NCBI GenBank assembly: GCA_012295275.1
Contig: CM022668.1
Coordinates: forward strand, 14,637,440 to 14,701,439
DNA: 64,000 nt
DNA from: Chrysomallon squamiferum
Taxonomy: Eukaryota > Mollusca > Gastropoda > Neomphalida > Peltospiridae
Direction of reading: 5' to 3'
The notes beneath the pieces were generated by a model. It was given only the letters and a program-made list of their open reading frames with translations. It ran no database searches and had not been told where the DNA came from. The translations under genes were made by a program, and so were the position numbers. Positions within the stretch are counted from its first letter, which is position 1; each line of letters opens with the position of its first letter. Positions 12,652 through 23,274 of the stretch are shown one piece after another.

Positions 12652-12828
12652 TGTTATGTTTTAACATTAAAATATAAAGTTCATTTCAGTTTCCAAACAA
12701 TTTATTTCGTTTCAAAAATGGCTACGAACAAAAACTAACGGACGCTTCCGGTGACGTCATATTATTCCGGTTCCCCTAAACATTGTAAACTGTAAGAATG
12801 TTAACCATAACACCATTTAGATACAACA
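12652..12828 (-). repeat. 3' LTR of the Mag-like element
   Basis: 177 bp with TG...CA ends and the inner inverted text TGTTATGTTTTAACATT / AATGTTAACCATAACA. It carries TGACGTCA (12752-12759), a consensus CRE/ATF site, where the other LTR reads tgacatcg. A deletion of about 10 bp relative to the other LTR lies just after this site. Confidence 0.95.
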
Positions 12829-12844
12829 CTTCCTCCCCTCAAAA
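12829..12844 (-). other. Polypurine tract
   Basis: The minus strand reads TTTTGAGGGGAGGAAG directly against the 3' LTR. This is the expected position and composition for the plus-strand primer of a Ty3/gypsy element. Confidence 0.9.
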
Positions 12845-12909
12845 TTTTCAGTTTACCCACAAATTATGTTATATCTAAAATTCTAATATAAGATTGTGTG
12901 ATTTACTAA

Positions 12910-13728
12910 TTAGTAATAATTAAACAACTGAGTCAACATTTCAGACTCAGTACCAACTGCAGACAGTTCTGGGGAAGGGTTCCTATTATCCTCCAAATAC
13001 GCACATTTACGAAGTTGATCCACATGTCTTTTACACACAAAATCTCCAACTTTCACTCTGTGGGTAACAGGCCCTAGCTGACACAGTACTTTTTCACTCA
13101 ACCACTTGTCAGATCCTGTGTAGTTCTTCACTTGTACTGAATCTCCAACATTGAACACCCGTGTTTTACTTGCTTTTGGAATAGATCTCTTTTTAACAGA
13201 GTTCTCCAAATTCTCCAAACTTGGACGCAAGATACTCGTTTGAACACATCTGCCAAGAAACAATTCTGATGGAGTACATTTTGTAGTACAGTGCGGAGTG
13301 TTCCGATACAGAAACAAGAATGATGAAATCTTCTGGTTCATGGTTCGTGACTCAACTGTTTTCATTGCAGTTTTGAAAGTACGAACAGCTCTTTCTGCCT
13401 CGCCATTTGAACTTGGATGATATGGAGCTGTTTTGATGTGTTTCACTTCATTTTTCTTAAGAAATGTTTCAAATTCCTCTGCAACAAACTGAGGTCCATT
13501 ATCAGAAATCAACTGCTCTGGCATTCCATAACTTGCGAAAAGATTTCTCAGTGTCTCTACTGCATGCGTTGCTCTGGTACTGGACATCTGAAAAACTTCC
13601 ATCCATTTAGAATGTGCATCCACCACAATCATGAACATTTCTTTCATGAATGGTCCAGCAAAATCAACATGTATTCTTTGCCATGGTTTGGTGGGCCAAA
13701 TCCATGCATTAGCTGTACTTTTTGGCAT
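12910..13728 (-). pseudogene. Integrase core and C-terminal part (pol 3' end)
   Basis: The open segment begins just inside integrase. It shows the catalytic triad in context: Asp in HVDFAGPF, Asp in ISDNGPQF and Glu in SSNGEAERAVRTFK, then the C-terminal GPVTHRVKVG-type module (residues about 215-245). The HHCC zinc finger is encoded upstream, at about 13735-13890 (HENHPGIVRMKSLAR, then a CKCC cluster), but stops at about 13908 and 13738 separate it from both neighbours. The core itself looks undamaged. Length fits the core plus tail of a Mag-type integrase. Confidence 0.9.
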
Positions 13729-13896
13729 GAATGTTTATTGTAGTTGGCAACACTTACACTTGCTAACTTTCTGTTCTATGACAATATCCATATGAGGCCA
13801 CCACACATGCAATCTAGCCAAAGATTTCATTCGCACAATTCCAGGATGATTTTCATGAAGATAATACAGAATATCTGTTCGATATTTATCGGCAAT

Positions 13897-15684
13897 TTAT
13901 CTTCCTCTGAGAAGACAGTGTTCCTCCACGGTTAATTCATCTTTCACTCTGAAATACGGTAATAGCTCAGGTGAACTAGAAGGCTCTTTTGGCCATCCAT
14001 ACATGTTATAAAGTACAACCCGAGATAACACTTTGTCGACTTCAGTTGCTTTTGCAATATTTCTTGCAGTGATAGGTAATCCGTTGACTTGATTTCTCAC
14101 TGCTTGCTTGTCTTCATGCCGAAACACACTTTCAGATATTTCTTCAGTTTGCACAAGTGGTAGTCGGGACAATGCATCAGCATTTCCATTTTTGGTAGTT
14201 TTTCTGTACTTAATGTCAAACTGATATGCGGCTAACTGAATAGCCCAACGCTGTAGTCGAGAGGCTGTCAGAACTGGAATATTCTTTTTAGGTCCAAGAA
14301 TCATTGTCAGTGGTTTGTGATCTGTGAACAAAGTAAATCTTCTACCATACAGGTACTGATGGAACTTGTGTATTCCAAAAATTATTGCCAGTGCTTCTTT
14401 CTCAATTTGGGAATATTTGCATTCTGCTTGTGATATTACCGCTCCAAGACCATGCGCAGATGCATCTACTGCCAACATTACTGGTTTCATCGAGTCATGG
14501 TGGACAAGAGTTTTAGATGATGCTAACAGTTTTCTCACTTTGGAAAATGTTTGGTGACAATCATCACTCCATTTCCACTCTGTATCTTTGGTTAACAACG
14601 CTGTTAGCGGTGCCACCACTGTTGACATATTGGGTACAAACTTGCGATAGTAATTCACAATACCTAACCAAGATTGCAACTCACTCTTATTCTTAGGTTC
14701 AGGCATTTTCAGAATAACTTCAACTTTTCTTTCAGAAGGTTGAATCCCATTTTTGTTCACAAGAAATGCAAAGTACTCAACTTCATCTTTCATCAATGCA
14801 CATTTGGACCTTTTCAGTTGAATTGCATATTTTTCAAGGCGTTTCAAAGTATTTTTCAAATGTTTCAAGTGTTCGGTGTCATCCTTTCCAGTGTCTATGA
14901 TGTCATCCAAAATGTAACCTACACCTTTTAGCCCTTGAAGCACTTCGTCCATAGTTTGTTGAAAAATAGCAGGCGCTGCAGCAACTCAAAATGGCAACCT
15001 TGTATAGCGATAAAATCCAAGGTGAGTATTGACTGTGACATAGTTCCTCGACTCTTCATCAAGCAACACTTGCTGGTATCCACGTGACAAATCCAGTTTT
15101 GAGAACTTTTGTCCTCCATTGAGTTTGCTGAAAATGTCTTCTGCAGTGGGCAAAGGATATTCAGGCACTTCCAACACAGGGTTTATGGTAACCTTGTAAT
15201 CGCCACAAATGCGAATGGTACTGTCAGGTTTTAAAACAGGTACAATAGGAGAAGCCCATTCAGAAAAATCCACCTTTTCTACTATTCCTTCTGCTTCAAG
15301 TCTGTGAAGTTCATCAGCTATCTTTTCCTTCAAAGCATAAGGTACTGGTCTAGCCTTGAAAAACTTTGGAGTACCATCATCCTTCACTTTCAGATGAGCT
15401 CTTATGCCTTTTACTGTTCCCAATTCATTTGAAAAAAATGAATATCTACTGAACAAATCTTCAGGATTTCCACAGGCTTTCATAATCTTAATACTGTTCC
15501 AGTCCAACTGAATGTTTTGGAACCAATTCCATCCAAACAAAGTTGGTCCATTTCCTTTCACCACAATTAAAGGTAAAAGTCTTTTCTGCTTTCCATATTT
15601 AACAATCACCTCAAATTGCCCAAGGACTGGCACCACTTCATCTGTATAAGTTTTCAACACAGTCGACGTTGATTTTAATGGCAC
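13897..15684 (-). pseudogene. Reverse transcriptase and RNase H (pol)
   Basis: One continuous frame broken by a single TGA at about 14983-14985, between RLPF and VAAAPAIFQQT. Ahead of the stop are PVPYALKEKIADEL and FSKLDLSRGYQQVLLDEES, the RT fingers/palm with LDLSRGYQQ. After it, the catalytic motif reads ILDD inside KGVGYILDDIIDTG, where the family normally has Tyr at the first position. RNase H follows with the AVDASAHGLGAV, KEALAII and FTDHKPL motifs and a NADALSRLP end. The frame stops at 13897-13899 before the integrase zinc finger. The stop plus the changed YxDD box make this copy inactive. Confidence 0.92.
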
Positions 15685-15860
15685 CGTTTGTTCAATTTTT
15701 CTTGATAACTCTTATTAGAAATTATCGATACAGAAGCACCTGTATCTACTTCCATTTTGAATGACACACCATTGAGTTCCAATGAAATTTGAATTTCTTT
15801 CGCTTTCGTAGATTTCACTGCGAACATTGACTGTTCAAAATCACCGTCATTTCTTTCCAT
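15675..15860 (-). pseudogene. Retroviral-type aspartic protease fragment
   Basis: The active-site text MEVDTGASVSIISNKSYQEKL is preceded by KSTKAKEIQISLELNGVSFK. The upstream open frame extends to about 15950 (the EVHEESGNNKTESE stretch). The frame changes at about 15680 into the frame of the RT polypeptide, so protease and RT are no longer joined. The flap and the second half of the protease lie in the other frame (VLGQFEVIVKYGKQKRLLPL). Confidence 0.85.
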
Positions 15861-15946
15861 TGCATCCTCTTTATTTTCTAGAACAGCTTTTGTAATTTCT
15901 GATTCAGTTTTGTTATTTCCAGATTCTTCATGAACCTCATGAATTT

Positions 15947-16452
15947 TTAAACCTTTCTATTTTTTTTCTGTTGATTTCGACATTTTCTACTCAAATGTCC
16001 TGTTTCATTACACTTATAACAGTTTGCCTTTTTGTAAAAACAGACATCATGATGATGATTAATTTTACCGCACCGGAAGCATACAGTGACAGTTTCTCTA
16101 GCTGCCATTTCCATTCTAACAGCTATTTGCAAGGCTTTCCTCACTGATAAGTCATGTTCAGAGAGAAGTTTTTTCTGTATTGACTTTTCAGATAGACCAC
16201 AGACCAAAATGTCTCTTAATGCTTCAGTCAGGTTTTCAATTTTTCGTAATTCTTACTTGCCGGTTTCACAGGCGAAGTCAGATTTCGAATCAACCTGTAA
16301 GTCTTGGCACCACATACGGACAACAAAATGGAACGTTTCTTTTCGGCATCGGTTACATCATTCGCTAACAGATGCTGTTCCAAACATTCGATGTATTCAT
16401 CCCAATCGGAGTTTTCTAGATCAAACTCTTCAAGTTTACCGTAGGTAGCCAT
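15947..16452 (-). pseudogene. Gag remnant with CCHC zinc knuckles
   Basis: The start MATYGKLEEFDLENSDWDEY (16452) is the N-terminus common to Mag-type gag. The first frame stops at 16228 after NYEKLKT. The next open piece (16207-15947) resumes in another frame with CGLSEKSIQKKLLSEHDLSV and ends with two zinc knuckles, CFRCGKINHHHDVC and CYKCNETGHLSRKC. The junction skips the central capsid region, so this gag carries an internal deletion of probably a few hundred bases as well as the frame change. Confidence 0.88.
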
Positions 16453-16471
16453 AAACAGTTCAACAAGTGTT

Positions 16472-16489
16472 ATCCCATCCTCGTCGCCA
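16472..16489 (-). other. Primer-binding site, tRNA-Ser type
   Basis: Two bases inside the 5' LTR the minus strand reads TGGCGACGAGGATGGGAT. This complements the CCA-tailed 3' end of animal tRNA-Ser(GCU) as I recall it. Bombyx mag is also primed by a serine tRNA, which supports the Mag placement. Confidence 0.85.
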
Positions 16490-16491
16490 AT

Positions 16492-16678
16492 TGTTATGTT
16501 TTAACATTAAAACATAAAGGTCATTTCAGTTTCCAAACAATTTATTTCGTTCCAAAAATGGCTACGAACAAAAACTAACGCACGCTCCCGGTGACATCGT
16601 ATAACACTCTTTTATTCCGGTTCCCCTAAACATTGTAAACTGTAACAATGTTAACCATAACACTATTTAGATAAAACA
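16492..16678 (-). repeat. 5' LTR of the Mag-like element
   Basis: 187 bp, about 94% identical to the 3' LTR outside one indel. It ends next to the target duplication ATAAA. Confidence 0.95.
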
Positions 16679-17039
16679 ATAAACATTACGCCAAAAATAT
16701 AAATATAAATATACACACGAGGATATCCATAGACATTTACTAAGTAAATTGGCTCCAACCTACACGTACTCTGTATTCATAACATAGATTAATGTTTGCA
16801 ACACAAAACTTTAAAAATGATTTTCTTTTAATGTCCTTTGTTCTATAGAAAAAATACATCTACAGTGCTAATACAAAAGAATATAAGGAACTGATGTTAA
16901 AATATGACAGATTAAAGAAAACTCTATTACAGATTTTTTCTAGACAAATATAAAACCAGTCCTTTACAATATTTATGAGAAAGTTAATATTCAGTTCAAC
17001 TGTTAGTTCTTTATTTGTATTTTTTACCTTCACGATCTT
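16679..17039. repeat. GIMAP 3'-flank module, right part
   Basis: Resumes the module interrupted by the retrotransposon (aaacattacgcc, then cacacgaggatatccataga). It leads into the 3' end of the 17-kb GIMAP pseudogene. Equivalent uninterrupted text is at 46612-46680 and 46940-47250. Confidence 0.8.
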
Positions 17040-17962
17040 ACTAAGTCCTGTTTACCAAAAAAAAAAAAAAAAAAGACTTGATTCCCGAAACTATAGAATT
17101 CAACAACTTGAGTCTGTTTCTGCTTTTTTTCTAACTTCATTTCGTGCCTGTTTCTTCTGTTTATTTTCTTGTTTTTTTTTTTAGTTTTTCTTGAAGTTGT
17201 CTCACCTTTGCTTCTTCTATTTCTATCTGCTTCTGTCTTACCCTCTCCTCAGACTTCTTCTGATCCATTTCTAGTTGTGCCGTTTTTATCCTTTGCTCTT
17301 CCTGAAGCTTCTATTTTAGTATTTGCATTTCTCGTTCTCTCTCCTTCAGTTCTTCCTCTTCGCGTTTTCTTACTTCTTCTGCTTCCTTCATTAGTTCCTT
17401 TCTTCGTTTTTCCATTTCTTCTTTCTCCTTCTTTATTTTCTCCTCGCGTTGTTTGGCTTCTTTTTCAGTTTTTTCCATTTTTTCCCTGAATTCTCTCGCA
17501 ATTTTTTCTTGCTGCTGTTGTATTTCTTTTTCTTTCTCCTTCAATATTTTTGCTCGTGTTCTTTGCCTTCTTTCAAACGTTTTTCCATTTTTTCCTTCAT
17601 ATCTTTCTCAATTTTTTCTCGCTCCTTTTGTATTTCTTTTTCTTTCTTTTCCAGCATTTCTTTTTCACGCTTTTGTACTTCTTTTTCAGCTGCATCCAGT
17701 AATTCTGATTTATAATATTTGCCATGATTTTTTCTCACGTTTTTATGTATCTTGTCGATCAGGTCAAAAACCATTTTCTCCTTCTTTTTCTCATCTGTTT
17801 CGCGATTGTTGAATCCGACACATCTTCGTCCACATCTTTTAAGTAATTGTTGAAGGTTTTATGGTGCATCACCCAAAAATTCTTCAAGTTTTACATCATC
17901 TGCTTCAAGGTTGTCTACTCCGGTGAACAACAATAACAGGTACTTAAAGAATGCTTTTCCAA
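17040..17962 (-). pseudogene. GIMAP/AIG1 GTPase pseudogene, front half deleted
   Basis: Reading leftwards from about 17962, the frame enters inside the GTPase domain (GKAFFKYLLLLFTGVDNLEA, the G4 region). It meets a TAA where neighbours have a proline-glutamate, then passes the G5 region CGRRCVGFNNRETDEKKKEK. A long charged coiled coil follows, in two frames joined by a shift at about 17541-17544, and it ends in a poly-A-interrupted GKQDLV matching the GVNKI end of the copy at 47252. G1, G2, G3 and the splice acceptor are missing. At about 17962 the text jumps directly to intron sequence also found at 48530 (ttgctaatattctaaatc). Confidence 0.9.
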
Positions 17963-18610
17963 TGCTCTTATCGTTGCTAATATTCTAAATCATTATCATT
18001 ATCATCATTATGATTTATCTACTTATGAAAATATCTATCAGTCTGTGTATCGGTGCAAGCATTATTTTCATTCTGTTGTTGTTGTTGATAAAATGAAATA
18101 ATCATTATTATCATCATTATGATCATTTTCATTAACATAACCACTACTACCACAATATTACAACTACTATTCTTACAACTCTCTCTACTGTTACTGCCTC
18201 TCAAACCACTATTACTGTTAGTAGTACAACGATCGCTTCAAACCCAATCCTATTGCCACTCTGTCTACAGCTACTATTACTATGTTTTGTTAACTACTAT
18301 TACTGCTCTCTCTACAACCGCTACTACTGCTCACGCTACTACAACGACTATTTCTGCTCTTTCTACAACTAATATTATTAGGCTGTCTATAATTACGTAT
18401 AATAATCTCTCTACAAGTACTATTACTAATCTCTCTAGATCTATGGTTACTACCTCTGTCTGTAACTAATGTAACTACTTTTTCTATCGCTACTATTCCT
18501 AGACTCTCTACAACTACTGTTACTACTACCTCTACAGCTACGTTGACCACTCTCTCTTCAACTACTGCTATTCTCTGTCTAGAACTACTGTTACTACATT
18601 TCTTCATTTC
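17963..18610. repeat. GIMAP upstream intron with minisatellite
   Basis: Matches 48530-49110 and the 780-1400 and 4630-5230 regions: ctgtgtatcggt, then gatcattttcattaac, then the CTACTATTACTACT array (about 18130-18605). Because 48466-49110 lies directly upstream of a GTPase exon, I read it as intronic. Confidence 0.75.
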
Positions 18611-19330
18611 GCACTGAGTGGTAAGCGCATGTTAGACAAAGTTAGATGTTTATACAACTACTGTTTTAATGATAATCCTGTGAAGTAAACATTTCCTTGT
18701 TAAAGAAAACACGGCACATTTTGCTGTTATACCAGCTTGTCATTTCCAATTGCCTCGACTTCGTAATGCTACGTACAAATACCACAGGAAATATGGTTGT
18801 TTACTTCTCGTACGACACATTTGTTTTTGACCCAGTTTATTTAATCGGTTAATTTCGAATGCCTTTCACATTAGATGATTAATAAATGAATGAATGAATG
18901 AATGAATGAATGAATAAACAAAAAATTATTTTTAAATCTGATAGTTAACCTGGCTCAGAAACATACAAATTCATACAAATCACACAGAGTATAAATAGAA
19001 CACAACATAGTTTAAATATATAGAAATAATGCTTTTCTTTCAAAAGTCAGCCAGTATTTTAGTTACGTAGCAACGAACTGCTTCTGTTTGGAAAATACAT
19101 CAATAATTCAGTTACTGAGAAATGAATGCTTCATTTTTCTGAAATAGATTACTAATTTAGTTACCAAAGGTGCTTGATCCCAAACATATGTTTTGAAATA
19201 AGAAATAACTGCCTATTTGGGCAAGTTCGTAAGTTAACATTGGTGTATTAAACTGTTAAATATGCGTAATGGAAAATATATATATATAAATAAAATATAT
19301 TAGAATAATATGATGGAACCTCATTATACA
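18611..19330. repeat. Spacer with composite-repeat block
   Basis: AT-rich sequence with a GAAT run near 18890. From 18955 it carries a diverged copy of the composite block (cacagagtataaatagaac, then cagccagtattttagttac). No gene seen. Confidence 0.6.
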
Positions 19331-20335
19331 TGGGCTTGTTAGAAGCTGTATTATATAATTAGGGGAAGTTCCGTTATTTTATAAACTAAGAAACACTGGG
19401 ATTAACAAACTCAAAATTGGCATTTAAGTTGCAAAGTAAATTCAGAAAGGCTGTCTGAAGAGGGGTTTCACGAACGCCTGCGCAATAGCTAGAAATATTC
19501 CACGCGGGTTTAAACGAGATTTTTGATCGGTGCGCCTTCTTGCGACATGTCCGATGGCCTCTGCGCAAGACAAAGGATCACTCAGGTATTGGTGATTATG
19601 GTTTAAATGTTGTTGTTTCTTATGCAACATACATGTTGACTGATTGAAGATAGATAAACCCATTACGTGTTGGATATTTTACTGTGTTATTCTGTGGTGC
19701 GAACTTACGCTGAAAAACTCGGATAACGTATGTTAACAACTAAAAGATTATTGAATTCTTGTTTGTGTTATTGTTCTCTAGTGAATACAGAAAGTATGTT
19801 CCCAAAACTGGCAGTCTCCAGATTAGGTAAGCGGTGAGGTGTTCTAATCCGCTTCCAGAAATGTGAAAACTGGCGTGAGCAATTAAGGCCAATTTAGACG
19901 CATGGGAATAATGAGATGTGTGAAGAACAGATGGGGCGATTAACCTTAATGAGCAGTGAAGAGCAGAGGTGAGCCGGAATAGAGATTGCAAGAAAATTAA
20001 TGATTGGAGACATGAAATTAATGTTATATCTGAGTAAAATTTGGAGACAGGAAATACTACCAGAAGACAAGCACAAGTTCTTCCAGCTGGGATTGGAGCT
20101 GGGGTGGAGTGCTTTCTGGGACATTTCGTGTGTAAAGTGTGACTGAATGTGCTTTCAAACTGTGGTCAAAATACTGTTTAACAAATGTACATCAGTTAAG
20201 GTGATGGGCCATCAACTAAGGTGACAGAACACCAATTAGTAAGGGTGAGCAATAAACTGCCATAAATGGAACAACTGGTGTGTTCAATTAAGATGTGTTA
20301 TAATCTCACTGCCAGATTCGGGAATAAACCTTTTC
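19330..20335. other. Block unlike its surroundings; possible solo LTR or insertion
   Basis: Less AT-rich than its neighbours and absent from the composite repeat, which resumes at about 20336 (acgtatataataatgtactc). It has two AATAAA sites (20269 and 20325). It also has three imperfect repeats of roughly 20 bp between about 20190 and 20250 (cagttaaggtgat, caactaaggtgac, caattagtaagggtgag). No frame is convincing. One reading is a solo LTR running from about 19336 (TGTTAG) to 20335 (CAACA), but I see no target duplication. Confidence 0.35.
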
Positions 20336-20599
20336 AACATACACGTATATAATAATGTACTCTTGCTTCTTTATTACAGTAAACTATCTCACTATTTATG
20401 TGGAATACCATACAGAATAGTCATTTATGAGTTTACGGTCTCAGATAATTAACACCTTGTCACGTGACGCTATTATAGTCTGCCACCCTTTAGACGGGAC
20501 TTGCCAAATTATAGGTATTAGTACCACTCAGACTAGTCACCGTGTCAGGACGAAAGTTATAAACCTGGGGTTCTTGTCCGGGATTTTTTAAATGGAAAA

Positions 20600-21465
20600 T
20601 AATGTGTAAATATAATGCAGTAAATGGGGGCTTTGAATAAAACTATTTTCTTGCAAATTAGTAGGAGACAGAGAATATTTAAGTATCAACAATTTATATA
20701 TAATGAAACGAGTAGTTTTAGTTTATAAAAAAGACAAATACAAATCAGGTGATAATTTTTGTCATCTAAATGTTGTGAAATATTATTTTAGAATAAATTT
20801 AAAACCTAACAAAAACAAAGGAGAAGAAAGAAAACTCCACTAGTAACTTTTTTTATAGCGACTTTTATATTACGAAAAAATTATTTTCATTAATTAATTA
20901 ATTAATTTATTTCTTAATTTCTTCTTTATAGTTTAATTTAATTTGATACGTCTTGTCGAATCCTTAAATTATCTTTTTCACACCAAAATAAAATCACAAA
21001 ACGAATTTCAGTTCAGCCATATGAGGATCATACGTAATTCTCTTAATACGTTTAAGATCAGAAAAAGCCATCAACATATTATTACTTCTATCGATTAACT
21101 GTTTTATTAACTATTATTTTATACTTCTCGGGTCGATTCACTTGTTTTGGACGTAATCTAATTAGTCTGCTAATTTCTATTTGTTGTTTTATTATAACCC
21201 GGAACAAACGTTTTATGTTATATCAACCTTTGATTTACAATTTTGTTTCTTCAACCATGCAGACACACACAAACTCATTCGAACACACCAACACATGCAT
21301 TCATAAACACCAAATAGTGTATAAATAGAACATAATACAGTTTAAATATACAGAAACAAAGCCCCTTTCTTTCAAAAATCAAGTATTTTAGTTATGTAGA
21401 AACGAAATATCTCGGTTTGAAAAATTCATCAATAATTCAGTTACAGAAAAATGAATGGTGCTTTT
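20600..21465. repeat. Composite repeat unit
   Basis: Carries landmarks of the dispersed unit in order: gtttataaaaaagacaaat, the ATTAATTAATTAATTTATTT block near 20885, the tcgggtcgattcacttgt block near 21130, the catgcagacacacac block near 21260, and catcaataattcagttacag near 21430. No gene seen. Confidence 0.75.
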
Positions 21466-21469
21466 ACAA

Positions 21470-22640
21470 GACTCTACAATACTATCTGTACACTATACAC
21501 TAATACTACTAATCTCTCTCTTTAACTATTCTTACTACTCTCTCTACAATACTATCTCTACACTATACACTAATACTACTAATCACCCTCTTTAACTATT
21601 CTTACTACTCTCTATACAGATGATATTACTACTCCCTCTACAACTACAATTACTACTCTCTCTCTAAAAATAATATTACTCTTCTGTCTACAAGTACTAT
21701 TACTGCTCTCTATAACTACTATTACTGCTCTCTCTGCCCAACTACCATTACTGGTCTCTCTGTACAACTATTATTACTGCTCTATCTACAACTACTATAA
21801 TGCTCCGTCTACAACTACTATTACTGCTCTCTCTGCCCAACTACTATTACTGGTCTCTGTACAACTACTATTACTGCTCTCCCTACAACTACTATTACTG
21901 CTCTCCCACTACAACTACTATTACTGCTCTCTACAACTACTATTACTGGTCTCTCTCTACAACTACTATTACTGCTCTCTACAACTACTATTACTGCTCT
22001 CTCACTACAACTACTATTACTGCTCTCTCTACAACTACTATTACTGGTCTCTCACTACAACTACTATTACTGGTCTCTCTCTACAACTACTATTACTGCT
22101 CTCTCTACAACTATTACTGCTCTCTACAACTACAATTACTGGGCTCTCCGTACAAATACTATTACTGGTCTCTCTGTACAACTACTATTACTGGTCTCTC
22201 TCTACAACTACTATTACAGGTCTGTCTCTACAACTACTATTACTGGGCTGTCTCTACAACTACTATTACTGCTCTCTGCAACTAGTATTCACTGTACATC
22301 TACTACTACTACTACTGCCATTATTACTACTGTCTGTCTTGAACTAATACTGCTACTCTGTCTCTAACTATCATTACAACTCTGTCTACAAATTCCGTCT
22401 CTACTCTCACTACGACTATTATTAGTATTCTTTGTCTACAATTACTATTACTACTCTGTATAACTGCTATTACTACATTATCTACAACTACTATTGCTAC
22501 TCTCTATACAATTGTTATTACTGCTCTCTCTAAAAATATTATTACCACCCTCTGTCTCTAAAAATATTAATACTGTTCTCTGAACAACTTCCATTACCAC
22601 TCTCAACAGTTTCTATTACAACTGTCTAGAACTACTGTTA
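21470..22640. repeat. Large CTACTATTACTG-type minisatellite
   Basis: The longest of these arrays, about 1.2 kb. The core unit is close to CTCTCTACAACTACTATTACTG (about 22 bp), with CTCTGTACAA variants. It abuts the donor-side end of the GIMAP exon at 22649. A 161-residue Tyr/Leu-rich plus-strand frame (21800-22285) is an artefact of the unit. Confidence 0.9.
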
Positions 22641-22648
22641 CAACTCAC

Positions 22649-23267
22649 TTTCTTTTTCCGTTTCTTCCAGTACTTTTTTCTTTTCTTTGTTTTTCTTCTT
22701 TAATATTTTTTCTTCACGTCTCCTTACTTCTTTTTTTGCTGCTTCCCTAAATTCTGATTTATAATATTTACCACCATGTTCTCGCACATTGACTTTAATC
22801 ATGTCGATCAGTCGCTTAGCCATTTCTTCTTTCGTTTCCTCGTCTTTTTCGCGATTGTTAAACCCGATATATCTTCGTCCACATTTCTCGATTAATTCTT
22901 TTAGGTTTTCTGGTGCCTCATCTACAAATTCTTCAAGATCTGTTTCGTCCTCTTCAAGATCGTCAGTTCGGGTGAACACGAGGGACAGATAATGAAAAAG
23001 ATTTTCTCCAAATATTTGCTCGTAGTATTGAATTGTTTTTTCATCTTCAGCAGTCAACGTCTTTGCCTGCAGAGCCATGATGAAAGCATGTGGTCCTGGA
23101 GCACTCATACTGATACTCTGCCTAATCTCTTCTTGTGAACGACCGGTGTCGAATGCTCTTGGTGTATCAACAATGAGAATGTCATGACCAAATCGAGTTT
23201 TGCGTTCTGCCTTGCAGGCTGTAGCACCAGCTTTAGTCTGAAAACGTTTCTCTCCTAGGATGGTATT
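22649..23267 (-). pseudogene. GIMAP/AIG1 GTPase exon, P-loop replaced by minisatellite
   Basis: The frame carries NTILGEKRFQTKAGATACKA onward, G3 as DTPR, the GIMAP box SAPGPHAFIMALQAKT, G4 FTRTDDLEEDETDLEEF and the G5 region CGRRYIGFNNREKDEETKEE. It ends KESEL with a GAAA|GTGAGT donor-like site (phase 1). On the acceptor side the exon stops at ggtatt (23267) and continues straight into CTCTCTACAAC minisatellite, so the P-loop and the exon start are gone. A 12-bp in-frame deletion removes four residues after RSQEEI compared with the neighbouring copies. GTP binding in the normal way is not possible. Confidence 0.88.
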
Positions 23268-23274
23268 CTCTCTA

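Larger units (their letters stand above)
12652..16678 (-). mobile_element. Ty3/gypsy LTR retrotransposon, Mag-like, defective
   Basis: A 4,027-bp element read on the minus strand, with two TG...CA LTRs, a polypurine tract inside the left LTR and a primer-binding site inside the right LTR. ATAAA flanks it on both sides (12647-12651 and 16679-16683), a 5-bp target duplication. Gene order is gag, protease, reverse transcriptase, RNase H, integrase, the Ty3/gypsy order. The LTRs differ by about ten substitutions and one indel of about 10 bp over roughly 180 bp, so the insertion is not recent. Coding damage: a shortened gag, a gag-to-pol frame change, a protease/pol frame change, an in-frame stop in reverse transcriptase and a break ahead of integrase. 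Placement in the Mag clade is inferred from the primer type and from gag and pol wording. Confidence 0.95.

Noticed and set aside
16086-16448. 120-residue plus-strand frame
   Set aside because: Antisense to the retrotransposon gag; no independent support.
21800-22285. 161-residue Tyr/Leu-rich open frame on the plus strand
   Set aside because: It is the in-frame translation of a 22-bp minisatellite unit; no start context, no splice signals, and the unit varies in length.
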